Assembly: GCA_945643825.1 (NCBI GenBank)
Contig: CALZEZ010000031.1
Coordinates: 1 to 10,401 of the forward strand
Length of the DNA stretch: 10,401 bases
Direction: 5' to 3'
Source: an uncultured Lachnospiraceae bacterium
Lineage (GTDB): Bacteria > Bacillota > Clostridia > Lachnospirales > Lachnospiraceae
Shown here piece after piece: positions 1-7,568 of the stretch. How positions within the stretch are numbered: the first letter of the stretch is position 1; each line of letters begins with the position of its first letter. The position numbers were made by a program, and so were the translations under genes. The notes below the pieces were generated by a model, which had not been told where the DNA came from, ran no database searches, and was given only the letters and a program-made list of their open reading frames with translations.

Positions 1-1143
1 GGTGCGGATAGTCATGAGTACGAGCCGTTTTCTGAGCTGATTATGGATGAATATGGACGATTATATCCGGCAACGAACCGCTTCCCCAGTGCGGCAGATG
101 GCAGAGGCTTCACTTCATTGGCAGAGTATATTCATAGTTTGGGTCTAAAGTTTGGCATTCATATTATGCGTGGTATTCCCCGCATGGCAGCACACAAAAA
201 CCTTCCAATTAAGGATTCTGGCTTTACAGCAAAATGGGTGGCAGATCCGAACTCTATTTGTGCATGGAATCCTGATATGTATGGGCTAAAATGTGAAACA
301 AACGAAGAAGGTGCACAGGCTTATTATGACAGTATTTTTAAGCTCTATGCTGAGTGGGGAGTGGATTTTGTAAAAGTAGATGACATTGCAAGAGAATATC
401 CGCACTGCAGGAAGGAAATCGAGCTGATTTCCAAGGCGAGCAGGAATTGTGGCAGAGATATGGTACTCAGCTTGTCTCCTGGACCCGCGCCGCTTGAGAG
501 GGCAGAGCATTTGAAAACGTATGCTAATATGTGGCGTATAACAGATGATTTTTGGGATCGCTGGGATCTTTTGCTGGCAATGTTTGAGCGTGCCGAAAAA
601 TGGAGTATTCATTCTGCGCCGGGACACTGGCCGGATGCAGATATGCTTCCTGTAGGAGCTCTTCGTCAGTGCAACGATGAAGAGGAGTGGACGAAATTTA
701 CCGAAGAGGAGCAGATTACAATGATGACTCTTTGGGTAATGATGCGTGCACCTTTGATGATTGGAGCGCACATGCCCAAAAATGATTCATTTACCTTAAG
801 CATACTAACCAATAAAGCAGTATTGGATATAGAACGCGAGAGCTTTTGCGGTCATCAGTTGTATCGCACCGAGACAGAAATCGCATGGCTTGCGCCGCGT
901 AAAGACGGCGATGGGGTTTACCTTGCTCTGTTCAATATTTCTGATCAGGACAGAATATCTGCGATAAACCTTACTGCTTATGAACTGGATACATATGGCG
1001 AGATTCTCGAATTGTGGGAAAACGAAGAGAAAGCCGCAATTGCTGGTGGAAAATTAAAAGTCAACATCGGTGCGGCAGCAGATGACAAATGCCTGACTGA
1101 CAATATTGCAGCACATGGAGCACGCCTGTATCGATTAAAATAA
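1..1143 (+). CDS. GH27 family glycoside hydrolase (alpha-galactosidase-like), 5' truncated by window edge
   Basis: The frame is open from base 1 to the TAA at 1141-1143, giving 380 visible residues. The first Met (base 43) sits inside conserved (beta/alpha)8-barrel sequence, so it is not the true start and the N-terminus is missing. The barrel part shows family GH27 hallmarks: an early segment DEYGRLYPATNRFPS, then FVKVDD at fragment residues 123-128, whose first Asp (D127, bases 379-381) matches the family's catalytic nucleophile. WRITDDFWDRW follows, with the R179-x3-D183 spacing of the acid/base Asp. After W-x-x-MRAPLMIGA comes a C-terminal beta-sandwich ending in ARLYRLK. Family members release terminal alpha-galactose from oligo- or polysaccharides; some GH27 enzymes are instead beta-L-arabinopyranosidases, and the substrate cannot be settled here. 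No signal peptide can be judged because the start is absent. It is probably the last gene of an upstream glycan-utilisation unit. Confidence 0.88.
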   Translation, partial: GADSHEYEPFSELIMDEYGRLYPATNRFPSAADGRGFTSLAEYIHSLGLKFGIHIMRGIPRMAAHKNLPIKDSGFTAKWVADPNSICAWNPDMYGLKCETNEEGAQAYYDSIFKLYAEWGVDFVKVDDIAREYPHCRKEIELISKASRNCGRDMVLSLSPGPAPLERAEHLKTYANMWRITDDFWDRWDLLLAMFERAEKWSIHSAPGHWPDADMLPVGALRQCNDEEEWTKFTEEEQITMMTLWVMMRAPLMIGAHMPKNDSFTLSILTNKAVLDIERESFCGHQLYRTETEIAWLAPRKDGDGVYLALFNISDQDRISAINLTAYELDTYGEILELWENEEKAAIAGGKLKVNIGAAADDKCLTDNIAAHGARLYRLK

Positions 1144-1151
1144 AGAAAGTA

Positions 1152-1160
1152 TGGTATGAT
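1152..1160 (+). promoter_or_regulatory. putative extended -10 promoter for the response regulator/kinase pair
   Basis: TGGTATGAT (TGn followed by a TATGAT hexamer at 1155-1160) lies just after the GH27 stop codon and 48 bases before the response-regulator start. No good -35 is visible at the expected place inside the end of the GH27 gene (around 1131-1137), which is tolerable for an extended -10 promoter. No convincing terminator separates it from GH27, so read-through is also possible. Confidence 0.4.
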
Positions 1161-1208
1161 AACCCCATAAGTTTGTGGCATAGCAAAGCAGCTTGATGGA
1201 GAGGACAT

Positions 1209-1877
1209 ATGGCGAAAATTGTAATTGTAGAGGATGAACAGACAATACGGGAAGAACTGGCCAGTCTGTTAACACAGACAGGATATAGCGTGTCGTATCT
1301 GACAGAATTTCAACATGCTACAGAGGATATCCTGGAACGAAATCCGGATCTGATTCTGATGGATGTGAATCTGCCGGGGACAAATGGACTTATTCTATGT
1401 GATCAGATTCGGAAGAAGTCGCAGGTGCCGATCATCTTTGTCACGAGCAATAATACTTCTATGGATGAGCTAAACTGTATCATGAGAGGCGGCGATGATT
1501 ATGTGGCGAAGCCTTATCAGATTCCGATTCTGCTTGCAAGAATCGCCGCAGTGCTCAAAAGATCGATGAAAAAAGAGGAGGGGGATATGAGCTGTCAGCA
1601 CAAGGGTGTGACTCTCTATCCCCTTGCAGCGCAGCTGCAGTACCAGGACAAGCGAATTGACCTTACCAGAAACGAGCTGAAGATCCTGGGAATCTTGTTT
1701 GAGCATAAAGGAGAGTTTGTATCTCGAACCACCCTAATGGATATCCTGTGGGATCAGGAAATTTATATTGACGATAACACTCTCAGCGTCAATGTCACAA
1801 GAATACGTGGCAAGCTTCAGGGAATCGGAATGGAGGACTTTATCGAATCCAAGAGAGGTCTGGGCTATCGAATCTAA
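1209..1877 (+). CDS. OmpR-family response regulator, BceR-like
   Basis: This 222-residue protein has the classic two-domain layout. The receiver domain (about residues 2-115) has the acidic pair E8/D9, phospho-acceptor D52 in LILMDVNLPG, the switch Thr T79 and conserved K101 in YVAKP. The C-terminal winged-helix DNA-binding domain (about 125-222) has LTRNELKILGIL, the recognition-helix region around LSVNVTRIRGKL, and the closing RGLGYRI. The ATG at 1209 is preceded by GGAGAGG (1198-1204). It is followed 13 bases later by a small intramembrane-sensing kinase and then by a Bce-type ABC transporter, so it should be phosphorylated by that kinase and activate the transporter genes. The inducer is unknown. 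Family members of this genomic type respond to cell-wall-active peptides such as bacitracin or lantibiotics. Confidence 0.93.
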   Translation: MAKIVIVEDEQTIREELASLLTQTGYSVSYLTEFQHATEDILERNPDLILMDVNLPGTNGLILCDQIRKKSQVPIIFVTSNNTSMDELNCIMRGGDDYVAKPYQIPILLARIAAVLKRSMKKEEGDMSCQHKGVTLYPLAAQLQYQDKRIDLTRNELKILGILFEHKGEFVSRTTLMDILWDQEIYIDDNTLSVNVTRIRGKLQGIGMEDFIESKRGLGYRI

Positions 1878-1890
1878 CAGGGGGGAGCAG

Positions 1891-2922
1891 ATGAAAGTAT
1901 CAGATTATATGAAGGATCGGATAGGGATCCTATTGGTGAATTGTGCAGGGATATATGCTTTATCCCTGTTTCTTCTTATGTTGGGCGATCAGAGGGCAGC
2001 CGTGCTCCTGATTGATTTTGCATGGCTGCTTGTGCTTGCTTGTGTTCTTGTAATTGACTATTATCAGAAAAAGCAGTATTTCGACAATCTCGAGCGTATA
2101 CTGGATCAGCTGGATCGACCTTATCTTTTCTCGGAGCTGGCACCTGTTGGAAGACATGTGGAGGATCAGATTTATCACGAGCTTTTGCGTCGCTCAAACA
2201 AATCGGTGATAGAAGTTCTTCGGGATAAGGAACAGCAGCAGGAGGATTACAGAGCCTTTGTCGAGGGCTGGGTTCATGAGATTAAGACACCGATAACCTC
2301 TGCCATGCTTGTCTGTGAGAATATGGAACAGCCGTCTGTTTCGCTGAAGGTGGCATTAAAGAGGATTGAAAATCAGGTAGACATGGTGCTTTACTATGCA
2401 CGTATGGAGAATGCCAACAAAGATTATCTGATTCATCCATGTGATCTTCGAAAGATTGTTTCTGCTGCGATTCAGATGAATCGGGTCTATCTGCGGCAGC
2501 AGCAGGCACAGATTGTAGTGGATATGGAGGAGACAGTCGTTTCCACAGATGAGAAATGGATTGAATTCATCCTGACACAGTTTATGACCAATGCAGTCAA
2601 ATACCGGTCCGAGCAACCTCTCTCTTTGCGATTCTGGTGTGAGGAGAGGAAAGAACAGGTTGTTTTATTTATAGAAGACCACGGAATCGGAATAGCTGCG
2701 CAGGAGTTAGGGAGAGTCTTTGAAAAGGGCTATACAGGCACGAATGGGCGTACGACGCACCAGTCGACAGGTATGGGACTCTATCTTTGCAAACGTTTAT
2801 GCGACAAGCTTGGAATCGGAATCCGCTGCGAATCTGAGCCTGGTCAATATACCAGAATGTTTCTCATCTTTCCGAACAGCTCTTATTATGAAGGAATGGA
2901 AGCTCAAAGCTTACAAAAATGA
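1891..2922 (+). CDS. intramembrane-sensing histidine kinase, BceS-like
   Basis: A 343-residue sensor kinase. Two N-terminal membrane helices (about residues 11-31 and 36-57) are joined by only a few residues, so there is no extracytoplasmic sensor. This is the hallmark of Bce-type kinases, which read the state of their partner ABC transporter rather than binding peptide directly. The dimerisation/phospho-acceptor motif VHEIKTP carries H129. The N box has N234 in FMTNAVKY, G1 is DHGIGI (263-268), and G2 is GMGLYL (294-299). The ATG at 1891 was chosen because it follows a G-rich Shine-Dalgarno (1879-1887) and begins just ahead of the first helix. The frame stays open further upstream, but that would overlap the response-regulator gene by over 100 bases with no added domain. 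It should phosphorylate the adjacent regulator. Confidence 0.92.
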   Translation: MKVSDYMKDRIGILLVNCAGIYALSLFLLMLGDQRAAVLLIDFAWLLVLACVLVIDYYQKKQYFDNLERILDQLDRPYLFSELAPVGRHVEDQIYHELLRRSNKSVIEVLRDKEQQQEDYRAFVEGWVHEIKTPITSAMLVCENMEQPSVSLKVALKRIENQVDMVLYYARMENANKDYLIHPCDLRKIVSAAIQMNRVYLRQQQAQIVVDMEETVVSTDEKWIEFILTQFMTNAVKYRSEQPLSLRFWCEERKEQVVLFIEDHGIGIAAQELGRVFEKGYTGTNGRTTHQSTGMGLYLCKRLCDKLGIGIRCESEPGQYTRMFLIFPNSSYYEGMEAQSLQK

Positions 2923-2941
2923 AAGCTTCCGGTAAGCTTTC
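2905..2941 (+). promoter_or_regulatory. three AAGCTT-centred repeats; candidate response-regulator binding site (or weak terminator)
   Basis: Three near-identical decamers occur at the end of the kinase gene and just after it: CAAAGCTTAC (2905-2914), GAAAGCTTCC (2921-2930) and, inverted, GTAAGCTTTC (2932-2941). The last two form a perfect 8-bp inverted repeat with a 5-base loop, and their AAGCTT cores begin 11 bases apart, the helical-turn spacing used by OmpR-family regulators. The block ends 4 bases before the expected -35 of the transporter promoter, where a class II activator would bind. A weak intrinsic terminator after the kinase is the alternative, since the hairpin is followed by TTTAT; but the stem is AT-rich and the T-run is short. 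Confidence 0.45.
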
Positions 2942-2945
2942 TTTA

Positions 2946-2974
2946 TAGGATACATCGGGAAGCCGTGATATACT
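2946..2974 (+). promoter_or_regulatory. putative activator-dependent extended -10 promoter for the ABC transporter
   Basis: TGATATACT (2966-2974) is an extended -10 element. The -35 position 17 bases upstream (2946-2951, TAGGAT) is far from TTGACA, as expected for a promoter that needs an activator. It lies directly downstream of the AAGCTT repeat block and about 50 bases before the ATPase start codon. Confidence 0.5.
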
Positions 2975-3022
2975 CAGCATAATCCAAGGTAGTCAAAACA
3001 TTCGAAAGGGAGAAAACTTACG

Positions 3023-3790
3023 ATGAATGAATTCATTAAGGTATGCGATGTCGAGAAGTATTACGGCGAAGGAAACAACATAACCAAGGCGGTCAACAGG
3101 GTCAGCTTCTCGATTGATCACGGAGAGTTTGTTGGTATTATGGGAGCGTCCGGCTCCGGTAAATCCACATTGCTCAATATGCTGTCTACGATTGACCATG
3201 TTACAGCCGGGCACATCTATTATGATGGTTTGGACATCACAGCACTTCGGTCAGAGCAGGTGGCACAGTTTCGCAAATACAATCTTGGATTTGTGTTTCA
3301 GGATTTTAACTTGTTGGATACCTTGACGATAGAGGAAAACATTCGTCTGGCGATGACGCTGCATGGCAAAAGCAAACAGGAAATAGATCCGGTGGTGCAT
3401 GGGATGATGAGCAAGCTGGGAATTGCGGAAATCGCAGACAAATTTCCGTATCAGGTATCCGGTGGTCAGAAACAGCGGTGTGCCTGTGCGAGGGCGCTGG
3501 TGAATCAGCCTAAGCTGGTGTTGGCGGACGAACCGACAGGAGCGCTCGATTCCAGATCCTCTATGATGCTGTTAGATACCTTCACGCTTATGAACAGAGA
3601 GTTTCATGCAACGATTCTCATGGTAACCCACGATGCCTTTTCGGCAAGCTATTGTGGAAGAATTCTGTTTTTAAAGGACGGACAGATTTTCCACGAGCTT
3701 TCACGAGGAGAAAAGACACGCAGAGAGTTCTTAAATCAGATTCTGGATGTGCTTGCTCTGACAGGAGGTGACAGTGGCTATGCTGATTAG
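3023..3790 (+). CDS. ABC transporter ATP-binding protein, BceA-like
   Basis: A 255-residue nucleotide-binding subunit of the MacB/LolD/BceA branch. Walker A GASGSGKST is at residues 41-49, Q-loop Q93 in FQDFN, signature VSGGQKQR at 145-152, Walker B LVLADE (165-170) with catalytic E170, D-loop ALD at 174-176, and H-loop H203 in MVTHD. All ATPase residues are intact. The ATG follows AAAGGGAG (3005-3012). The gene end overlaps the permease start by 11 bases, so the two are translationally coupled. It powers the adjacent permease. In this family the complex frees lipid II-cycle intermediates from peptide antibiotics at the membrane surface and also relays flux to the kinase. Confidence 0.95.
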   Translation: MNEFIKVCDVEKYYGEGNNITKAVNRVSFSIDHGEFVGIMGASGSGKSTLLNMLSTIDHVTAGHIYYDGLDITALRSEQVAQFRKYNLGFVFQDFNLLDTLTIEENIRLAMTLHGKSKQEIDPVVHGMMSKLGIAEIADKFPYQVSGGQKQRCACARALVNQPKLVLADEPTGALDSRSSMMLLDTFTLMNREFHATILMVTHDAFSASYCGRILFLKDGQIFHELSRGEKTRREFLNQILDVLALTGGDSGYAD

Positions 3791-5924
3791 ATTAAGCCTT
3801 AGAAATGCCAGACGATCGATACGGGATTATCTGATTTATCTGATTACCATGTCCGGAGTTGCTGCACTCATGTTTGCCTTTGATTCGGTCGTGTTTTCAA
3901 AGGACATTGCCAGAATGTGTGAGGATGCTTCCATTATGGGAGCTATGATTGGACTGGCAACCATTTTTATCATTTTGATTGTATCCTGGCTCATTCATTA
4001 TATGGTTCGATTTATGCTCGAGAAGCGAAGCAGGGAATTTGGAACCTATCTTCTTCTTGGTATGGATCAGAAGAAAATAGCGCGTTTATATCTGATAGAA
4101 AACCTGATTATGGGCAGCGTTGCCTTTGTGATTGGCGTTTTTGCAGGTTTCTTCCTTGAGCAGGGACTGCTTGTTCTGTTCTATCAGCTGTTTAGTAAGG
4201 AGTATCAAATCCATGTGGGAATCTCGCCTGTCGGGCTGGGAGTGGCCTTTGTATGCTTTTTTGCGTGTTATCTGAAAACCTTGCGCAAGAGCAGGAAGCT
4301 TTTTCGAAATATGACCATTTCCGACTTTATGAGGATGGAGAAGGAAAATGAGCGGATTAAAGCTGGGAGGGATCGGATCCTGCAGCTGCTGTTTCCGGTC
4401 GGAATTCTTCTGCTTGTGGGGGCGTATGTCGTTATTTGCAGGTTGACTTTCTCTGTTGGAATTTTATTTCTATGCCTTGCTATGACGGTGGCCGGCATCT
4501 ATTGCTTCTATAGTGGTCTGGCATCCTTATTGTTTTGTTATCTTGAGAGAAAAGGGGCAGGGACCTATAGGAAGCAGTATCTCTTTATCCTGCGCCAGCT
4601 GGCGTCGAAGCTTCGCACGATGCGTTTCACGATGGGAACGATTTCCCTGCTGTTATGTGTGGCACTTCTTGGCGGATCCATTGCGATGATGTTTGCACAG
4701 TATCAGGAAACAGCAGTGCGAAATGTTCTTCCCTTTGATGTTCTGGTGTATAACGAAGATGCCGATTACCGGTTTGAGCAAGAGCGTAGAATTATTGAAG
4801 AGGATACCCCGATTGCAGGGGAGCTGGTTTACCAGATCTATCATAACGAAGACAAGTCGATGATTCATTATCTGGCGGTGCACAATGCTGCTTTTGGCGG
4901 AGAATACTGTGACCAGAATGGTCAATTGGATTTGAGTCAGTTTGAGAAGAATAACTGGGCCTATTATGATTATGACACCTACATGCTGGAGGGTGATTAC
5001 AATGAGCTTCGGAATCTGTTAGGACTTGCACCGATCACTCTCGGACAGGAGGGATATGCCATTCAGGTTAAGCCCCGCGTGGCCAAATATCTGGATGAGG
5101 AGATAAAGGATAGAGTCGTTGAGGTTGGAGCAGCAAACCTGAAGCCGGAGGGTATCTACACGGATGATTTTTCCCAGAATGGGCATAACGGAGCTGATTT
5201 TGTGATTATTGTTCCGGACAAGGTAAGGGATGAGCTGACTGCGTATTACAGTCTCTATGCAGCCAAACTGGTGGCAGAACCTTCCGATGCACTGAAGAAT
5301 AAACTGGATCAATACACAAACGGTAAAACCGGCAGAATGACAGAGGATGAGTATCTGGCGAAGCTGGAAAGCATGATTGCTTCTGGGGCATCGGTGGAAG
5401 AGATAGAAGCATTTGAGCAGGAGAAGCAATTGCTAGTGTTTGCCGGAATCTCTTTAAAAGCGACCGGATCCGACCAGATTATCTCACTTGCCGCAGATAC
5501 GCTGGTTCAGAAAACCGAGCGGCAGGCAACCATGTTTGCGGTTGCATCCATCATTTTCCCTATCGTATACATTGGTTTGGTTTTTCTGTGTATAGCGCTC
5601 ACCATTCTGGCAGTACAGCAGTTAAGTGATTCTGGAAAATACAGATTCCGATTTGACGTACTTCGCAAGCTGGGACTTAGCGAACGGCAGATTGATGGAG
5701 TCGTATGGCGGCAGCTGCTGATATACTATATGCTTCCCGCACTGTTTGCAGTGCTGCTAAGCTCTGGAATTTCTATACTGGCGGGAAATAAGTTTGTTGT
5801 CTATACAGGGGCATCGGGAAGCGGATTGTACTATTATGGTCTGTCTTTGATGATATTTTTTGGAGTTTATCTGTTGTATTTTCTGGCAACCTACGTCGGA
5901 TTTGTGAGAAATATTCGTAAATAG
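3780..5924 (+). CDS. ABC transporter permease with FtsX domains, BceB-like
   Basis: Counted from the ATG at 3780 the protein has 714 residues. It opens with LSLRNARRSIRDYLIY, the usual start of Bce-type permeases. Hydrophobic segments lie near residues 18-36, 52-78, 108-138, 150-166, 202-252 (several), 285-306, 586-614, 646-668 and 685-708. FtsX-type motifs REFGTYLLLGM (85-95) and FRFDVLRKLGLS (623-634) follow membrane helices. A hydrophilic stretch of about 270 residues (310-582) between the central and C-terminal helices is the extracytoplasmic domain. Such domains define the Bce family and recognise the antibiotic or its target. At 714 residues it is longer than typical BceB (about 650), and the extra length appears to be in this domain. 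A strong AGGAGG (3763-3768) could also serve the GTG at 3774; ATG 3780 is preferred from family start conservation. Confidence 0.92.
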   Translation: MLIRLSLRNARRSIRDYLIYLITMSGVAALMFAFDSVVFSKDIARMCEDASIMGAMIGLATIFIILIVSWLIHYMVRFMLEKRSREFGTYLLLGMDQKKIARLYLIENLIMGSVAFVIGVFAGFFLEQGLLVLFYQLFSKEYQIHVGISPVGLGVAFVCFFACYLKTLRKSRKLFRNMTISDFMRMEKENERIKAGRDRILQLLFPVGILLLVGAYVVICRLTFSVGILFLCLAMTVAGIYCFYSGLASLLFCYLERKGAGTYRKQYLFILRQLASKLRTMRFTMGTISLLLCVALLGGSIAMMFAQYQETAVRNVLPFDVLVYNEDADYRFEQERRIIEEDTPIAGELVYQIYHNEDKSMIHYLAVHNAAFGGEYCDQNGQLDLSQFEKNNWAYYDYDTYMLEGDYNELRNLLGLAPITLGQEGYAIQVKPRVAKYLDEEIKDRVVEVGAANLKPEGIYTDDFSQNGHNGADFVIIVPDKVRDELTAYYSLYAAKLVAEPSDALKNKLDQYTNGKTGRMTEDEYLAKLESMIASGASVEEIEAFEQEKQLLVFAGISLKATGSDQIISLAADTLVQKTERQATMFAVASIIFPIVYIGLVFLCIALTILAVQQLSDSGKYRFRFDVLRKLGLSERQIDGVVWRQLLIYYMLPALFAVLLSSGISILAGNKFVVYTGASGSGLYYYGLSLMIFFGVYLLYFLATYVGFVRNIRK

Positions 5925-5937
5925 CTTGAGATGGACT

Positions 5938-5980
5938 GCCATGCGTTCGGGTTATGCCGAAATGCATGGCTGTTTGTCTG
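5938..5980 (+). terminator. probable intrinsic terminator after the Bce-type module
   Basis: An inverted repeat starts 14 bases after the permease stop. The left arm is GCCATGCGTTCGG (5938-5950), the loop GTTATG, and the right arm CCGAAATGCATGGC (5957-5970). The stem pairs 13 bases with one bulged A and one G-U pair, followed by TGTTTGTCTG, a moderately T-rich tail. It separates the transporter from the next promoter at 6000. The imperfect T-run keeps confidence moderate. Confidence 0.65.
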
Positions 5981-5999
5981 AATAGATGCTTGAAGGTTA

Positions 6000-6028
6000 T
6001 TGATTATTTACCATGCGGATGCTATAAT
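6000..6028 (+). promoter_or_regulatory. sigma-A promoter for the c-di-GMP operon
   Basis: TTGATT (6000-6005), a 17-base spacer, and TATAAT (6023-6028) preceded by TGC, making an extended -10. This is the best promoter in the window. Transcription would begin near 6035, leaving a leader of about 33 bases, too short for a riboswitch. Confidence 0.75.
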
Positions 6029-6067
6029 AAAAAACGGATACTTTGTCAAAACATAGGAGAAAACGCA

Positions 6068-7561
6068 ATGGTGTGGAAGACATCTCTCGTCTGTTTATTG
6101 CTCGTGGTATACATGGGCTTATTCTATTTTTCGAATAAGCATCTGCCGCTTCGTTCCACAAGAATATTTCGATACTATTATGTCAGTGCAGTAATTCTGA
6201 ACCTATTTGATTTCATTACTGTGTACACAGTCAATCATATGGAGCTTGTAACGAACGGCTTGAATCTTCTGTTGCACGTGATTTATCTTCTGTCAATCAA
6301 TATTACCCTGCTTTTGTATTTTCTATATATTAGAAGTCTTTTAGAGAGGAAACGGAAAATATCCGGCGTTGCCCAGTATCTGCACGCGGTTCCGTTTGCT
6401 GTGACGTCTATTCTGATTCTGTTTCTTCCCCTTACCTATGTGGAGGGTGAGCAAACCAATTATTCCTTTGGTCCTAAGGTATATGCGCTGTATGCCAGTG
6501 TTCTGTTTTACAACCTGTTGATTTTGTATCATTGTGTGCGGGACTGGAAATTGTTTAACAAAGAGAAGCGTATGGCGATTCTGGCATCAGTTCCGGTTTT
6601 TTTGTGCGTGTCGATTATTAACATTGTGTTTCCGGAAGCTTTGGTCACGATTGTGTATGTTGTGCTGACGACGGCAGGACTTATGCTGAGCAGCGAAAAC
6701 TGCGAGAAGTATATAGATAAACAGACAGGAATGTTCAACCGATATGCATTGGGAATCGTAGTCGACGACTATATGGCGACGGGGAAAAATGTATTTGTTG
6801 TCGTTGTGACCCTTGCTGAGGGTAATAATATGCAGGATGTAATTGAGTGGCAACAGTATATTGCCGCAATGGAGGAGCTTCAGTCTTTCTGTAAGAAGGA
6901 GCTGAAACATCGGACCTATCGAGTCACCGATAACGGATTTGTGCTGTTGACAGGCAGTGCTCAGACCGCCCTGCAGAAGGCGACCGCAATCAGACAGCAT
7001 GTGGAACGGCACTGGAAGAATGATATGAGTGCTTCCCATAAGGCATTTGCATTAAATACCTACACCAGCAGTGAGAAGCTGCTGTCTGAGATCGTTGAGA
7101 TTTGTACGGGTGCGATTAACAGAATGGCAATCTTTGATCTGCTAACGGGCGTGCGTAACCGAAACTCTTTTGAGAAAGAGCTGGTGAAGCTGAGGGAGGA
7201 AGGCGTTGATGCGTTCTGCTTCCTGGTTGACATCAATAACCTGAAAACAACTAACGATGCAATGGGACATTCCGCTGGAGATGAGCTGCTAAAGGTGATG
7301 GCGAAGCTTCTTAAAGATACAACCGGAAAAGAGGGTCTGGTTTTCCGCTATGGGGGAGATGAGTTTGTCGTTCTCTGGAGAGGAACAGATGCAGCCGCAT
7401 TCCTGGCGAAGCTGGAGAAAAACAGCAGGCAGGTGAATGAGTCGCGAATCATTCCGGTTAGCTTTGCAATTGGCTATGGAAGAATCCTGGATTCGGATGG
7501 TCTGAAAAAGGCAGACAAAATGATGTATGAGAACAAAATCAGAATAAAAAAAGGAGAGTAG
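6068..7561 (+). CDS. membrane diguanylate cyclase: polytopic sensor, degenerate GGDEF, catalytic GGDEF
   Basis: A 497-residue protein that should make cyclic di-GMP from two GTP. Residues 1-205 hold about seven hydrophobic segments with a conserved loop YVEGEQTNYSFG (124-135). Residues about 211-350 look like a decayed GGDEF domain: it opens DKQTGMFNR like a true one, but the signature position reads TDNGF (287-291) and the metal/substrate residues are lost. Residues about 355-495 form an intact GGDEF domain: FDLLTGVRNRNSF, VDINNLKTTND, MGHSAGDELL, and RYGGDEF (GGDEF at 429-433). The inhibitory RxxD site expected just before it reads GKEG (420-423), so product inhibition is probably absent. 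The ATG at 6068 is chosen because AGGAGA (6055-6060) precedes it and the promoter lies at 6000-6028; the upstream in-frame ATG (5954) falls in the terminator loop, before the promoter. It is first in an apparent operon with the GH4 and HD-GYP genes. Confidence 0.88.
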   Translation: MVWKTSLVCLLLVVYMGLFYFSNKHLPLRSTRIFRYYYVSAVILNLFDFITVYTVNHMELVTNGLNLLLHVIYLLSINITLLLYFLYIRSLLERKRKISGVAQYLHAVPFAVTSILILFLPLTYVEGEQTNYSFGPKVYALYASVLFYNLLILYHCVRDWKLFNKEKRMAILASVPVFLCVSIINIVFPEALVTIVYVVLTTAGLMLSSENCEKYIDKQTGMFNRYALGIVVDDYMATGKNVFVVVVTLAEGNNMQDVIEWQQYIAAMEELQSFCKKELKHRTYRVTDNGFVLLTGSAQTALQKATAIRQHVERHWKNDMSASHKAFALNTYTSSEKLLSEIVEICTGAINRMAIFDLLTGVRNRNSFEKELVKLREEGVDAFCFLVDINNLKTTNDAMGHSAGDELLKVMAKLLKDTTGKEGLVFRYGGDEFVVLWRGTDAAAFLAKLEKNSRQVNESRIIPVSFAIGYGRILDSDGLKKADKMMYENKIRIKKGE

Positions 7562-7568
7562 AGAAGCT

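Noticed and set aside
1151..1170. TATGG...CCATA inverted repeat after the GH27 stop as a terminator
   Set aside because: The arms are only five bases, the loop is long, no T-run follows, and the region overlaps a better promoter candidate.
1768..1890. Longer version of the histidine kinase starting inside the response-regulator gene
   Set aside because: It would overlap the regulator by 110 bases. The ATG at 1891 has a strong G-rich ribosome binding site and gives the usual BceS length and topology.
3768..3779. GTG at 3768 or 3774 as permease start
   Set aside because: GTG 3768 overlaps the Shine-Dalgarno itself. GTG 3774 remains possible, but ATG 3780 matches where BceB-type proteins normally begin.
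5954..6067. Longer version of the cyclase starting at the ATG at 5954
   Set aside because: This ATG lies in the loop of the terminator hairpin and upstream of the promoter at 6000-6028. The added 38 residues are Cys-rich and unlike a signal or membrane segment, and the ATG at 6068 has a good ribosome binding site.
6029..6067. A c-di-GMP riboswitch in the leader of the cyclase operon
   Set aside because: The leader is only about 33 bases and lacks any GEMM-like fold or terminator.
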